In this document: positions 1 through 6,924 of the stretch, piece after piece
Position numbering within the stretch: the stretch's first letter is position 1
Layout of the letters: the number at the start of each line of letters is the position of its first letter
Source: Candidatus Aminicenantota bacterium
GTDB lineage: Bacteria; Acidobacteriota; Aminicenantia; Aminicenantales; UBA8522
DNA: 11,114 bases
Assembly: GCA_003524335.1 (NCBI GenBank)
Contig: DQHV01000407.1
Coordinates: 8,063 to 19,176, forward strand
Reading direction: 5' to 3'
Program-made: the position numbers and the translations under genes
Notes under the pieces: generated by a model
What the model was told of the DNA's origin: nothing
The model's database searches: none
The model's input: only the letters and a program-made list of their open reading frames with translations

Positions 1-144
1 CCGTATTTGCATACCCACGTCAGAGTTGAAGACAATCGCGCTCTTCAGTCGAGCGAAAGCCGAGTCGCCGTAGTCCATGCCCATTTTCAGGAGGAGCAGG
101 GTGCTTCTGCCGGGAAGGACGGTCGCCCCGCCGATCTTGACCAT
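1..144 (-). CDS. Possible partial CDS, unrecognised product, running off the left edge
   Basis: On the minus strand an ATG at 142-144 opens a frame of 48 codons that reaches the window edge without a stop. The peptide begins MVKIGGATVLPG and continues through TLLLLKMGMDYGD to SDVGMQIR. Its composition looks like an ordinary protein, and about three quarters of its codons end in G or C, as in the real genes nearby. I do not recognise a family. There is no good ribosome binding site directly before the ATG; a GAAAGG lies about 18 bases upstream. An in-frame stop (TAA) lies ten codons upstream of the ATG, so the N-terminus should be near here. If real, the gene is divergent from the efflux operon at 420. 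It could equally be a chance frame or a broken gene. Confidence 0.3.
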   Translation of the reverse strand, partial: MVKIGGATVLPGRSTLLLLKMGMDYGDSAFARLKSAIVFNSDVGMQIR

Positions 145-419
145 TCGTCGAATGAGTCGAAACCTTTCATTTTATTGGCTCTGTTGACGCCGCGATCACT
201 GACCGTCTTTCTCGAGATGCGGACCTGTGCCGCCGCCCCGCCGGTTTTTCTTCGCCCTTTGATCGTTCCGCTCGAGCGTGTGAACTCTGTGGCCGCAACA
301 TCGATTCATGATCCGCCGGGCCTTCGTCGATTACGCCTCCGCGCTCCTCCCGCTGTATATCTCTTCTGATCCCTCCGTCGCCTTTTCTTTCATCCCTTCG
401 AAATGATGCGAGGTGTTCA
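145..419. other. Intergenic region upstream of the first efflux operon
   Basis: This stretch holds no convincing gene. A plus-strand open frame from position 7 crosses it, but its protein has an implausible composition. The promoter of the 420 operon should lie here. A TATATC at 356-361 could be a -10 box, but I find no good -35 at the right spacing. The TCTAC-N5-GTAGA palindrome found before blaI and the small lipoprotein gene is absent, so the first efflux operon may not be under the same repressor. Confidence 0.5.
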
Positions 420-1652
420 ATGATTCTTCAAGCGCCACGGCCTCTTCTTGCCGCCTTAGGCTTCTTGCTTTTCCTCCCGTTGATCGCCGCCTCCCAAGAG
501 ATGACCGAAGCTGAAGCCTTGGGCCGCTTTGAGCGAGAAAACGCGAACCTCAAAGCCCTCTCGGCTCAAATCAGAGAAGCTCAAGCCGATGTCCGGTCAT
601 GGAGCCGGCCGGCCAATCCTATCGTTACCTATTCCCAGGAAGACGCGGCCGGGACCCGGGATGAATTTTTCCTGATACAGCAAAGCCTGCCCCTCAACGG
701 ACGGTTGGGCCTTTTGCGAAAGGCCGGCCGGGCGACGGTTAATTCCGTCGAGGCCGAGACTGCCTACACCAAGGTCCAGTTGAGGAGCGATTTTCGAGTC
801 GCTTTCTTTGGACTCCTGGCCGCCCAGGAGCGGATAACTCTGCTGGAATTTGGAGTGCAGCCTCTACGTGAAATCGCGCGCGTTTTGGGGGAGAGGGAGA
901 GGGAGGGGGAGGGCTCGACATTTGACAAGCTGCGAGCCGAACGGGAACTGGCGGAGATGGAGGCGGCCCTCGACAGGGCGCGGATCCTCCTAGTCGAAGC
1001 GCAAGCCCGGCTGGGTTCGTTTCTTGCCTTCGGATCGAACCCCACATCTCTTAAGGCGACGGGAATTTTTGCCAATCCGGCGCCGCTTCCGTCCCTGGAA
1101 GACTTGACCGCCAGAGCCTTGAGTGTTCGCGGCGACTACCTGGCCGAACAGCGCCGCATCGAGAGGTTCCGCTATGAGCGGCAGGCTGCCAAACGGATCC
1201 TTATCCCGGATCCGATCATTTCTGCCGGATTCAAGCGGACTACAATCCCGGGGCTTGACGACCGGGGATATGCGGTGTCGGTCGCGGTTCCCCTTCCGTT
1301 ATTCGATGGCGGAAAGGCGCGGGAAGCTCGCGCCAAGGCGGCCCTAGAACAAAGCGAGGCTGCGGCCGCCGTCCTCCGCCGTGCGGCCGAGACGGACGTC
1401 CAGTCGGCGTACGAAGCGCTCAAATTGTACCGCCGGATCGCCCAGGAATATGTCCGCAGGCTTGGTGACCATGGGGAGAAGCTCTCCCGCATCAGCCGCC
1501 TGTCCTACGAGGAAGGCGAACAGGGGATTCTCGAGCTCCTCGACTCCCATCGGGTGGCCTTGAATTCGCGCCTCCAGGCGCTGGAACTCGACTTGTCGGC
1601 CAAATTGGCCGAAATCGAATTGAACCGAGCCGTCGGAGAGGAGGTCTTTTAA
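420..1652 (+). CDS. TolC-family outer membrane efflux protein (CusC/CzcC-like), first system
   Basis: This 410-residue protein is predicted to be the outer-membrane channel of the first tripartite metal efflux pump. Residues 1-25 form a signal peptide (long hydrophobic stretch ending near IAASQE) with no lipidation cysteine, so it is probably cut by signal peptidase I. The rest is the alternating long-helix pattern of the outer membrane efflux protein family, with the usual two similar halves. The motif QSLPLNGRLGLLRKAG in the first half and VSVAVPLPLFDGGKAREARAK in the second are the characteristic strand-to-helix junctions. Length is normal for CusC/CzcC-type members. The ATG at 420 follows a GAGG about six bases upstream. 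The stop overlaps the next gene's ATG by one base (TAATG), so the genes are probably translationally coupled. Substrate cannot be read from this subunit. Confidence 0.9.
   Translation: MILQAPRPLLAALGFLLFLPLIAASQEMTEAEALGRFERENANLKALSAQIREAQADVRSWSRPANPIVTYSQEDAAGTRDEFFLIQQSLPLNGRLGLLRKAGRATVNSVEAETAYTKVQLRSDFRVAFFGLLAAQERITLLEFGVQPLREIARVLGEREREGEGSTFDKLRAERELAEMEAALDRARILLVEAQARLGSFLAFGSNPTSLKATGIFANPAPLPSLEDLTARALSVRGDYLAEQRRIERFRYERQAAKRILIPDPIISAGFKRTTIPGLDDRGYAVSVAVPLPLFDGGKAREARAKAALEQSEAAAAVLRRAAETDVQSAYEALKLYRRIAQEYVRRLGDHGEKLSRISRLSYEEGEQGILELLDSHRVALNSRLQALELDLSAKLAEIELNRAVGEEVF
887..913 (+). repeat. G-run tract with G-quadruplex-forming pattern inside the TolC-like gene
   Basis: Twenty-seven consecutive purines on the coding strand contain five runs of three or more G (887-891, 895-897, 901-903, 905-909, 911-913) separated by AGA or A. 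This satisfies the standard G3+N1-7 quadruplex pattern. It encodes an alternating Glu/Arg/Gly stretch (GEREREGEG) in the helical region of the channel protein. It may simply reflect a charged linker written with purine-rich codons. Confidence 0.6.
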
Positions 1653-3181
1653 TGAAAAAAGCAGCTCTTGTGGCTATGGCTTGCCTGGTGCTCGGGACCT
1701 GCCGAGGAGGCGCCGTCAGATCCGGTATTACTGGGGACCCCGCGGCGAAATCCGTCACGCGGTGGACGGAGAAGACAGAATTATTCCTCGAGTATCCTCC
1801 ACTCGTCGCCGGAGAAGTCTCGCGATTCTCGGTTCACCTGACCGAACTGGACGGCTTCAAGCCCCTGACGGAGGGTCGCGTGGTCGTAGAGCTTCGGTCG
1901 TCCGACGGAAAGATAGAATCTTTCGCCGCCGAGGCCCCGTCCCGGCCAGGGATCTTCGGCCTCGATGTCAAACCGGCGAAACCGTGCGTCGGAACCTTGG
2001 TCATCTCCTTCGAATCGTCGACCCTCCGGGATATCCACGAGGTCGGAGCTGTGGAGGTTTATTCAAATCCCGAAGAAGCGGCGCGATCGGCGGAAGGAGA
2101 AGCGATCGAGGCGATCAGCTTCCTCAAAGAACAGCAATGGACGCTCGACTTCGCCACCGCCGTCGTTGGCGAACACTCTCTCCGGGAGAGTCTGAGAGTC
2201 CCCGCCGAAATCCGTCCCCGAACCGGAGGCGAAGCGGAAGTGATCGCCCCAGTAGCCGGGAGGATTGCGACCGGAGGCGTCATCCCGGGCGCCGGGACTG
2301 CGGTACAACTGGGGCAGATCCTGTCCCGGGTCATACCTAAGTCCGCGATCCCTGCCGACCGGGCAACGCTCGAGTTGGGCGTCACGGAAGCGATTTCATC
2401 TCTCGCTCTGGCCGAGAAGGACCGCCAACGGGTTGAACGACTGGTGAATGCGGGAGCCATCCCGGGAAGACGGCTGCACGAAACGACGGCCGCCGAAGCG
2501 AACGCCCGGGCCCGTCTCGAGGCCTCTCGCGCCCTTCTGGCCCAACACGAGCTGACGCGAAGCGCCGAAGGCGAATCGACCGGGCAGGTCGAGTTTATCC
2601 TAAGAGCGCCGATCACGGGTGTCATCGCGGATTCCTGGGCCGTCGCTGGCTCCGGTGTGGAGGAGGGCCAAAGACTGTTCCGTATCATAGCCCTGGATCC
2701 CGTTCATGTCATTGCGTTCGTCCCCGAGGCAGACAATGACCGGCTCCGCCGCTTGACAGAAGGGGAACTGGAGCTCCCCGGGGAGAATCGGCCCCTCCCT
2801 CTCAGCCGAGTCGTATCGGTCGGCCGGATTGTGGACCCCGAATCACGTACCGTTTCGGTCATCTTCGAGATGGCCAATCCTGGGGCTCGCCTTGCTGTCG
2901 GACAATCGGTCTTCATCCGTCTGTTCACGGGCGGTCAGTCGCTCGGGTTGGCGGTCCCGGAGAGCGCGATCGTCGACGACGCCGGGCGTCCCGTGGTTTT
3001 CGTCCAGACGGCCGGGGAATCCTTCCTGCGCCGGCCGGTTCGGCTCGGGATCCGGGATTCGGGGTATGTGGGGATCCTGGAAGGCATCGCGCGGGGCGAG
3101 CGCGTCGTGACCGCCGGCGCCTATCAGATCCGCCTGGCGGCCCTCTCGCCGCAGGTCCCCGCTCATGGCCATGTCCACTAG
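1652..3181 (+). CDS. RND efflux periplasmic adaptor (HlyD/CusB family) with extra N-terminal domain, first system
   Basis: This 509-residue membrane fusion protein should link the pump at 3191 to the channel at 420. The N-terminus is a lipoprotein-like signal ending LVLGTC (Cys17); Thr at -1 is unusual, so lipidation is likely but not certain. Residues about 37-137, beginning VTRWTEKTELFLEYPPLVAGE, form a beta-rich accessory domain seen in a subset of metal-type adaptors and absent from short HlyD proteins. The lipoyl-like barrel follows at about 190-230, then a short alpha-hairpin (about 235-305) and the beta-barrel and membrane-proximal domains. There is no Cys/His heavy-metal-binding domain. 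The protein ends in AHGHVH, a possible metal-binding tail. AGGAGG lies seven bases before the ATG, which overlaps the previous stop by one base. The ribosome binding site of the next gene starts on the last base of its stop codon. Confidence 0.9.
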   Translation: MKKAALVAMACLVLGTCRGGAVRSGITGDPAAKSVTRWTEKTELFLEYPPLVAGEVSRFSVHLTELDGFKPLTEGRVVVELRSSDGKIESFAAEAPSRPGIFGLDVKPAKPCVGTLVISFESSTLRDIHEVGAVEVYSNPEEAARSAEGEAIEAISFLKEQQWTLDFATAVVGEHSLRESLRVPAEIRPRTGGEAEVIAPVAGRIATGGVIPGAGTAVQLGQILSRVIPKSAIPADRATLELGVTEAISSLALAEKDRQRVERLVNAGAIPGRRLHETTAAEANARARLEASRALLAQHELTRSAEGESTGQVEFILRAPITGVIADSWAVAGSGVEEGQRLFRIIALDPVHVIAFVPEADNDRLRRLTEGELELPGENRPLPLSRVVSVGRIVDPESRTVSVIFEMANPGARLAVGQSVFIRLFTGGQSLGLAVPESAIVDDAGRPVVFVQTAGESFLRRPVRLGIRDSGYVGILEGIARGERVVTAGAYQIRLAALSPQVPAHGHVH

Positions 3182-3190
3182 GAGGCGGTG

Positions 3191-6100
3191 ATGATCGATC
3201 GCCTGATCCAATGGTCTCTTCGGAATCGCGGCCTCGTCCTGGCCCTGACGATCGGCTTCCTGGCCTGGGGCGGCATCATGATATCGAAGATGCCGATCGA
3301 CGTCCTGCCCGATCTTACGGCGCCGACGGTGACCATCCTGGTCGAAGGGCACGGCATGGCCCCGATGGAAATGGAGTCCCTCGTCAGCTTCCCGATCGAG
3401 GCGGCCCTGAACGGCGCCGCGGGCGTCCGCCGGGTCAGGTCGGCGACGGCCGTCGGGGTCGCCATCATCTGGGTCGAGTTCGAATGGGGGGAGGACATCT
3501 TCCGGGCCCGTCAGACGGTGACCGAGAAGCTCAATACCGTCTCAGGAACGCTCCCGCCCGAAGTCGAGCGCCCGGCCCTGGCCCCGGTCTCCTCGATCAT
3601 GGGGGAGATCATGTTCATCGCCCTCGGTTCGGACCGGCACTCGCCGCTGGACCTAAGGACGACGGCCGACACGACGATCCGGCGGCGCCTGCTGGCCATC
3701 CCGGGAGTGTCTCAAGTCACCCCGATCGGAGGCGGTGAAAAACAGTACGAGGTCGTCGTCTCCGCCGCGAAGCTCCTGGCCCACGGCGTGACGCTGAAGG
3801 ACGTGGAGGACGCCCTGCAGAGGGCCAACAGCAACACTTCGGCCGGTTTCGTGGTCAAGGGAGGCCAGGAATATCTCATCCAGGGCATAGGCCGGATCAG
3901 TGAGCTCAGGGGGATCGGAGAGACCGTCGTGGCCCTGAAGAACGGGCGGTCCGTCCTTGTCGGTCAGATCGGGCACGTCCAGATCGGCTCGGCCCTCAAG
4001 CGGGGCGAAGGCTCCCATAACGGCGAGCCGGCCGTGATCCTGGGCATCCAAAAACAGCCGGGCGCCAACACCCTTCAGCTGACCCGGCTGCTCGATGCCG
4101 CGCTCGATGAGATCCAGGCCTCCCTCCCCGAAGGGATGACCATCGAGAAGCACATCTTCCGGCAGGCCGATTTCATCGAAACGGCCTACGAAAACCTCAT
4201 GGGCGCGCTTCGCGATGGAGGACTGCTCGTCATCCTCGTCGTCCTGCTCTTCTTGGCCAACCTGCGGGCCTCCTCGATCACCCTTCTGGCCATCCCCCTG
4301 TCGCTCATGACCGCCGTGATCGTGATGAGACTCGCCGGCGCCACGATCAACAGCATGACCCTCGGAGGCCTGGCCATCGCCGTGGGCGCGATCGTCGACG
4401 ATGCCATCATCGACGTCGAGAACGTCTTCCGCCGGCTTCGCGAGAACGCTCTCCTGCCCCAGGAATCCCGAACGCGCGGCCGGGACGTTGTCTTCAACGC
4501 CAGCCGCGAGATCCGAAGCTCGATCGTCTTCGCGACGCTGATCATCATCCTGGTCTTCCTTCCGATGTTCTTCCTGAGCGGGGTGGAGGGGCGCCTGCTC
4601 CGCCCGCTCGGTCTGGCCTATGTCGTGGCTTTGTTCGCATCGCTGATCGTCGCCTTGACGGTCACGCCGGCCCTCTGCTCCTATCTCCTGCCGCAATCGC
4701 GGGCGGTTCTCAAAGGCCGGGAAGCCCGCTTGGTGAGCTCGCTGAAGCGGCGGTACGGGCGGATGTTGCCCGAATTGTTGAAACGCAGCACGGTCATCCT
4801 GGCGGCCTCGGCGGTCCTCCTGGCCGCCGCGATCGTGGCGATCGGACGATCGGGGCGCGCCTTCCTCCCCGAATTCAACGAGGGCACGCTGACGATCAGC
4901 GCGGTCACACTGCCTGGGACGAGCCTCCAGGAATCCGACCGGATGGGGAAGACCGTCGAGAGGATCCTCCTGAGCATGCCGGAAGTCCGGGCCACCGCCC
5001 GGCGGACCGGCCGGGCCGAGCTCGACGAACACGTCCAGGGCGTCGAGTCGGCCGAGATCGACGTCGGCCTTGAGATGGGGAAGAGGTCGAAGGCGGAGAT
5101 GCTGGCTGACATGCGGAGCCGTCTGAGCTTGGTCCCCGGGATGAACATCACGCTGGGCCAGCCCATCTCTCATCGGATCGATCATATGCTTTCCGGGACC
5201 CGGGCGAACATCGCCGTCAAGATCTTCGGGGACGATCTTCTGACGTTGCGGGATCTGGCCAAGGAGGTGCAGGCCTCCATGCGGGATGTCGAGGGTGTCG
5301 TGGACCTGTCCATTGAGCAGCAGATGGACATCCCCACGGTGCGGGTGGCCTTCGACCGCTCCAAGCTGGCCCGGTACGGGCTTCCAGCCGGAGATGCGGC
5401 CCGCAGCCTGCAGGCGGCCTTCGTCGGGGAGACCGTCGGACACATCTTCGAGGGGCAGGTCGCGTTTCCCCTCGTCCTGCGCTATGCCTTTGACGGCCAG
5501 GCCGATCTCGAGACCGTCAGACAGACCTTGATCGATACGCCCTCCGGAGCGCGCATCCCGTTCAGCGCGATCGCCGACATCCGGGAAGACCGGAGCCCGA
5601 ACTTCATCAGCCGGGAGAACGTCCAGCGGAAGATCATGGTCATGTGCAACGTGGCCGGCCGGGACCTCAAGTCGGTGGTCAACGACGTGCGAAGCCGGGT
5701 CCAGGCCTCGGTCGGCCTGCCTCGCAATTACCACATCGAGTACGGCGGACAGTTCGAGAGCGAGGCCGCGGCGTCCCGTTTGCTGCTGGCCTTGGGATTG
5801 GCCGTGATCCTGGGGATCCTGGTCATCCTGACGGTGGTCTTTCGCTCGTTCTCCGACGCCCTCGTCATCATGTTCAACCTGCCGCTGGCCCTGATCGGCG
5901 GGGTCGCCGGCGTCTACCTGTCCGGGGGGATCCTCTCGATCGCTTCGATCATCGGCTTCATCACCCTCTTCGGGATCGCCATCCGCAATGGGATCATGAT
6001 CATCTCCCACATCAAGCACTTGATGAAGGAAGAGGGCGTTTCCGATTTCCGCCAGGCCGTCCTGCGTGGCGCGGTCGAGCGGCTTTCGCCCATCCTCATG

Positions 6101-6310
6101 ACGGCGCTGGCCGCGGGTTTGGCCTTGATCCCCTTGGCCCTCGGCTCCGATAAGCCCGGGAGCGAGATCGAAGCCCCGATGGCGGTCGTGATCCTTTTCG
6201 GATTGCTGTCTTCGACCTTGCTGAACATGATCGTCGTCCCGGTCGTCTACCTGCGCTTCGGCAACAGGAGGAGGAAGCACGGCTCCGCCGAACGAGAACA
6301 GGCGCCGTGA
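3191..6310 (+). CDS. Heavy-metal-type RND efflux pump (CusA/CzcA superfamily), first system
   Basis: This 1039-residue inner-membrane proton-driven pump is the energy-using subunit of the first system. The N-terminus matches the HME-RND pattern: TM1 at about 12-30, then MPIDVLPDLTAPTVTI. TM4 carries VGAIVDDAIIDVENVFRRL with acidic residues D403, D404, D408 and E410, candidates for the proton relay. CusA as I recall it has a single Asp here (MVDAAIVMIEN), and CzcA has VDGAVVMVEN, so this is a separate branch. The late transmembrane motif GFITLFGIAIRNGIMI is typical of the family. At the place of the CusA RIDML segment this protein reads RIDHML, so copper specificity is not assured. GGAGG at 3181-3185 favours the ATG at 3191 over the in-frame GTG at 3188. 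It ends the operon; a hairpin begins on the last base of its stop codon. Confidence 0.93.
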   Translation: MIDRLIQWSLRNRGLVLALTIGFLAWGGIMISKMPIDVLPDLTAPTVTILVEGHGMAPMEMESLVSFPIEAALNGAAGVRRVRSATAVGVAIIWVEFEWGEDIFRARQTVTEKLNTVSGTLPPEVERPALAPVSSIMGEIMFIALGSDRHSPLDLRTTADTTIRRRLLAIPGVSQVTPIGGGEKQYEVVVSAAKLLAHGVTLKDVEDALQRANSNTSAGFVVKGGQEYLIQGIGRISELRGIGETVVALKNGRSVLVGQIGHVQIGSALKRGEGSHNGEPAVILGIQKQPGANTLQLTRLLDAALDEIQASLPEGMTIEKHIFRQADFIETAYENLMGALRDGGLLVILVVLLFLANLRASSITLLAIPLSLMTAVIVMRLAGATINSMTLGGLAIAVGAIVDDAIIDVENVFRRLRENALLPQESRTRGRDVVFNASREIRSSIVFATLIIILVFLPMFFLSGVEGRLLRPLGLAYVVALFASLIVALTVTPALCSYLLPQSRAVLKGREARLVSSLKRRYGRMLPELLKRSTVILAASAVLLAAAIVAIGRSGRAFLPEFNEGTLTISAVTLPGTSLQESDRMGKTVERILLSMPEVRATARRTGRAELDEHVQGVESAEIDVGLEMGKRSKAEMLADMRSRLSLVPGMNITLGQPISHRIDHMLSGTRANIAVKIFGDDLLTLRDLAKEVQASMRDVEGVVDLSIEQQMDIPTVRVAFDRSKLARYGLPAGDAARSLQAAFVGETVGHIFEGQVAFPLVLRYAFDGQADLETVRQTLIDTPSGARIPFSAIADIREDRSPNFISRENVQRKIMVMCNVAGRDLKSVVNDVRSRVQASVGLPRNYHIEYGGQFESEAAASRLLLALGLAVILGILVILTVVFRSFSDALVIMFNLPLALIGGVAGVYLSGGILSIASIIGFITLFGIAIRNGIMIISHIKHLMKEEGVSDFRQAVLRGAVERLSPILMTALAAGLALIPLALGSDKPGSEIEAPMAVVILFGLLSSTLLNMIVVPVVYLRFGNRRRKHGSAEREQAP

Positions 6311-6329
6311 AGTGGTTATCGAACCACTT
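6310..6329 (+). terminator. Perfect 8-bp hairpin at the end of the first efflux operon, overlapping the next -35 box
   Basis: AAGTGGTT (6310-6317) and AACCACTT (6322-6329) are exact inverted repeats with a four-base ATCG loop. The first base is the last base of the pump stop codon and the last two bases are the first two of the downstream TTGACA. No U-run follows, so it is not a standard intrinsic terminator. It could be a weak terminator, an mRNA 3'-end stabiliser, or a protein-binding site on the lipoprotein promoter. The intact blaI promoter has no equivalent. Confidence 0.5.
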
Positions 6330-6462
6330 GACACTCTACTGTGCGTAGAATATCATAGAGACATGAATTTATTAATCCTATCGATAAGTGGGAAAAGGGC
6401 CCATTTGTCCGAGGAGCTTAGGCAGCCTCTGAGAGAAATCCTTTGGACAAAGGGACCGATGA
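6327..6462 (+). repeat. Direct repeat copy A: promoter, operator and 5' end of blaI
   Basis: This segment aligns without gaps to 6924-7059 at an offset of 597 bases. I count about 25 mismatches in 136 bases (about 82% identity). It contains TTGACA, the palindrome, the -10 box, the ATG and about 33 codons of blaI. Similarity ends abruptly at GATGA, just before the lipoprotein's ribosome binding site. Confidence 0.85.
6328..6356 (+). promoter_or_regulatory. Sigma70-type promoter with BlaI-type operator, for the His-rich lipoprotein
   Basis: TTGACA (6328-6333), a 17-base spacer and TATCAT (6351-6356) form a near-consensus promoter. The spacer holds a palindrome, ACTCTAC (6333-6339), five bases, then GTAGAAT (6345-6351), whose inner five-base arms TCTAC/GTAGA are perfect. 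A repressor bound here would block RNA polymerase. The same arms occur at the same place before blaI, while the central five bases differ (TGTGC here, AATGA there). That fits an operator read by its arms. Assignment to BlaI is inferred from autoregulation in that family. Confidence 0.75.
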
Positions 6463-6479
6463 ATGAAGGAGAAGATCAA
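6363..6479 (+). pseudogene. Truncated blaI 5' fragment, in frame with the downstream lipoprotein
   Basis: The ATG at 6363 opens a frame reading MNLLILSISGKRAHLSEELR and on to EILWTKGPM. It matches the N-terminus of the intact BlaI at 6960 (MKLLILSKNGRLAPLSEELE, then EILWTKGSM), with about a third of residues changed. It stops being BlaI-like at about codon 33, before the DNA recognition helix, so it cannot act as a repressor alone. No stop intervenes, and after 39 codons the frame reaches the lipoprotein ATG at 6480. The ATG lies seven bases after the -10 box, as in the intact gene, so the remnant may be translated from a leaderless transcript and feed ribosomes into the lipoprotein. It may also be just an untranslated leader. 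Confidence 0.75.
6466..6471 (+). promoter_or_regulatory. Ribosome binding site that sets the lipoprotein start
   Basis: AAGGAG lies eight bases before the ATG at 6480. It supports initiation there rather than at the upstream in-frame ATG of the blaI remnant, which would bury the lipoprotein signal inside the protein. Confidence 0.75.
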
Positions 6480-6845
6480 ATGGTTCCCAAAAGAGCATTG
6501 ACTCTGGCAGCCGGCGCGGCCTTCCTGGCGCTGCTGGTCGTAGGCTTGACAAGTTGCTCAGACTCCACGACGCCTCAGAATCCGGGGACGACAAAGACGT
6601 TCACATCAACCGTCGCCAATTCCCATACCCACACCGTGACGATCGAAAAGTCCGACGTCCAAACCATGCCCATGGCCGGGATAACAGTGACGACCTCGTC
6701 GAACTCCGCTCACACGCACTCGTTCGCAATGACCCAGGCTCAGCTCATGGCGTGCAATGGCGGCGGAATGGTCATGGTGATGACGGGCAGCTCCGACGTC
6801 GGCGGCGCCCACACACACGACTTCTCCATAGCCAAGTGGTTTTAG
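6480..6845 (+). CDS. Small lipoprotein with three His-Thr-His motifs, candidate periplasmic metal binder
   Basis: This 121-residue protein has a lipoprotein signal: charged start MVPKR, hydrophobic core at 6-23 and lipobox GLTSC with Cys26. After a Ser/Thr/Pro linker come three spaced motifs: SHTHTVTI (His49, His51), AHTHSFAM (His78, His80) and AHTHDFSI (His111, His113). The intervening segments are 25-35 residues and contain seven methionines (for example TMPMAG and GGGMVMVMTG) and one free cysteine (Cys92). The pattern suggests a repeated beta unit that binds soft or borderline metal ions. I know of no named family with a proven function. It stands alone between the two efflux operons behind a copy of the blaI promoter and operator, implying co-regulation with the blaI operon. 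The start is fixed by the AAGGAG and by the signal peptide. A storage, buffering or delivery role for metal is inference. Confidence 0.8.
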   Translation: MVPKRALTLAAGAAFLALLVVGLTSCSDSTTPQNPGTTKTFTSTVANSHTHTVTIEKSDVQTMPMAGITVTTSSNSAHTHSFAMTQAQLMACNGGGMVMVMTGSSDVGGAHTHDFSIAKWF

Positions 6846-6924
6846 GGGAAGGATCGTCGGTCCGGATCTGAGGACGCGCCCAAGCGTCGGCAGGGTGCAT
6901 TCTCAAAAAAATACTCAATACCCC
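6846..6924. other. Intergenic gap before the blaI promoter
   Basis: No gene is seen. A weak inverted repeat, GACGC (6873-6877) and GCGTC (6884-6888) with a six-base loop, is not followed by a U-run. An A-rich stretch (6905-6911) lies just upstream of the blaI -35 box and could act as an UP-like element. No convincing terminator separates the lipoprotein gene from blaI. Confidence 0.4.

Noticed and set aside
7..369. Plus-strand open frame of 120 codons before the first operon
   Set aside because: Unnatural amino-acid composition, no ribosome binding site and no family; the minus-strand frame in the same place looks more gene-like.
3653..6334. Very long open frame (893 codons) on the minus strand
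   Set aside because: It is antisense to the RND pump. High GC3 on the plus strand removes stops from this frame, and the protein is a low-complexity Asp/Arg/Gly/Gln-rich artefact.
6312..6479. GTG at 6312 as the start of the lipoprotein gene
   Set aside because: It lies upstream of the promoter's -35 box and inside the hairpin. The signal peptide and AAGGAG fix the start at 6480.
6846..6924. Intrinsic terminator after the lipoprotein gene
   Set aside because: The only inverted repeat has a five-base stem and no U-run after it.
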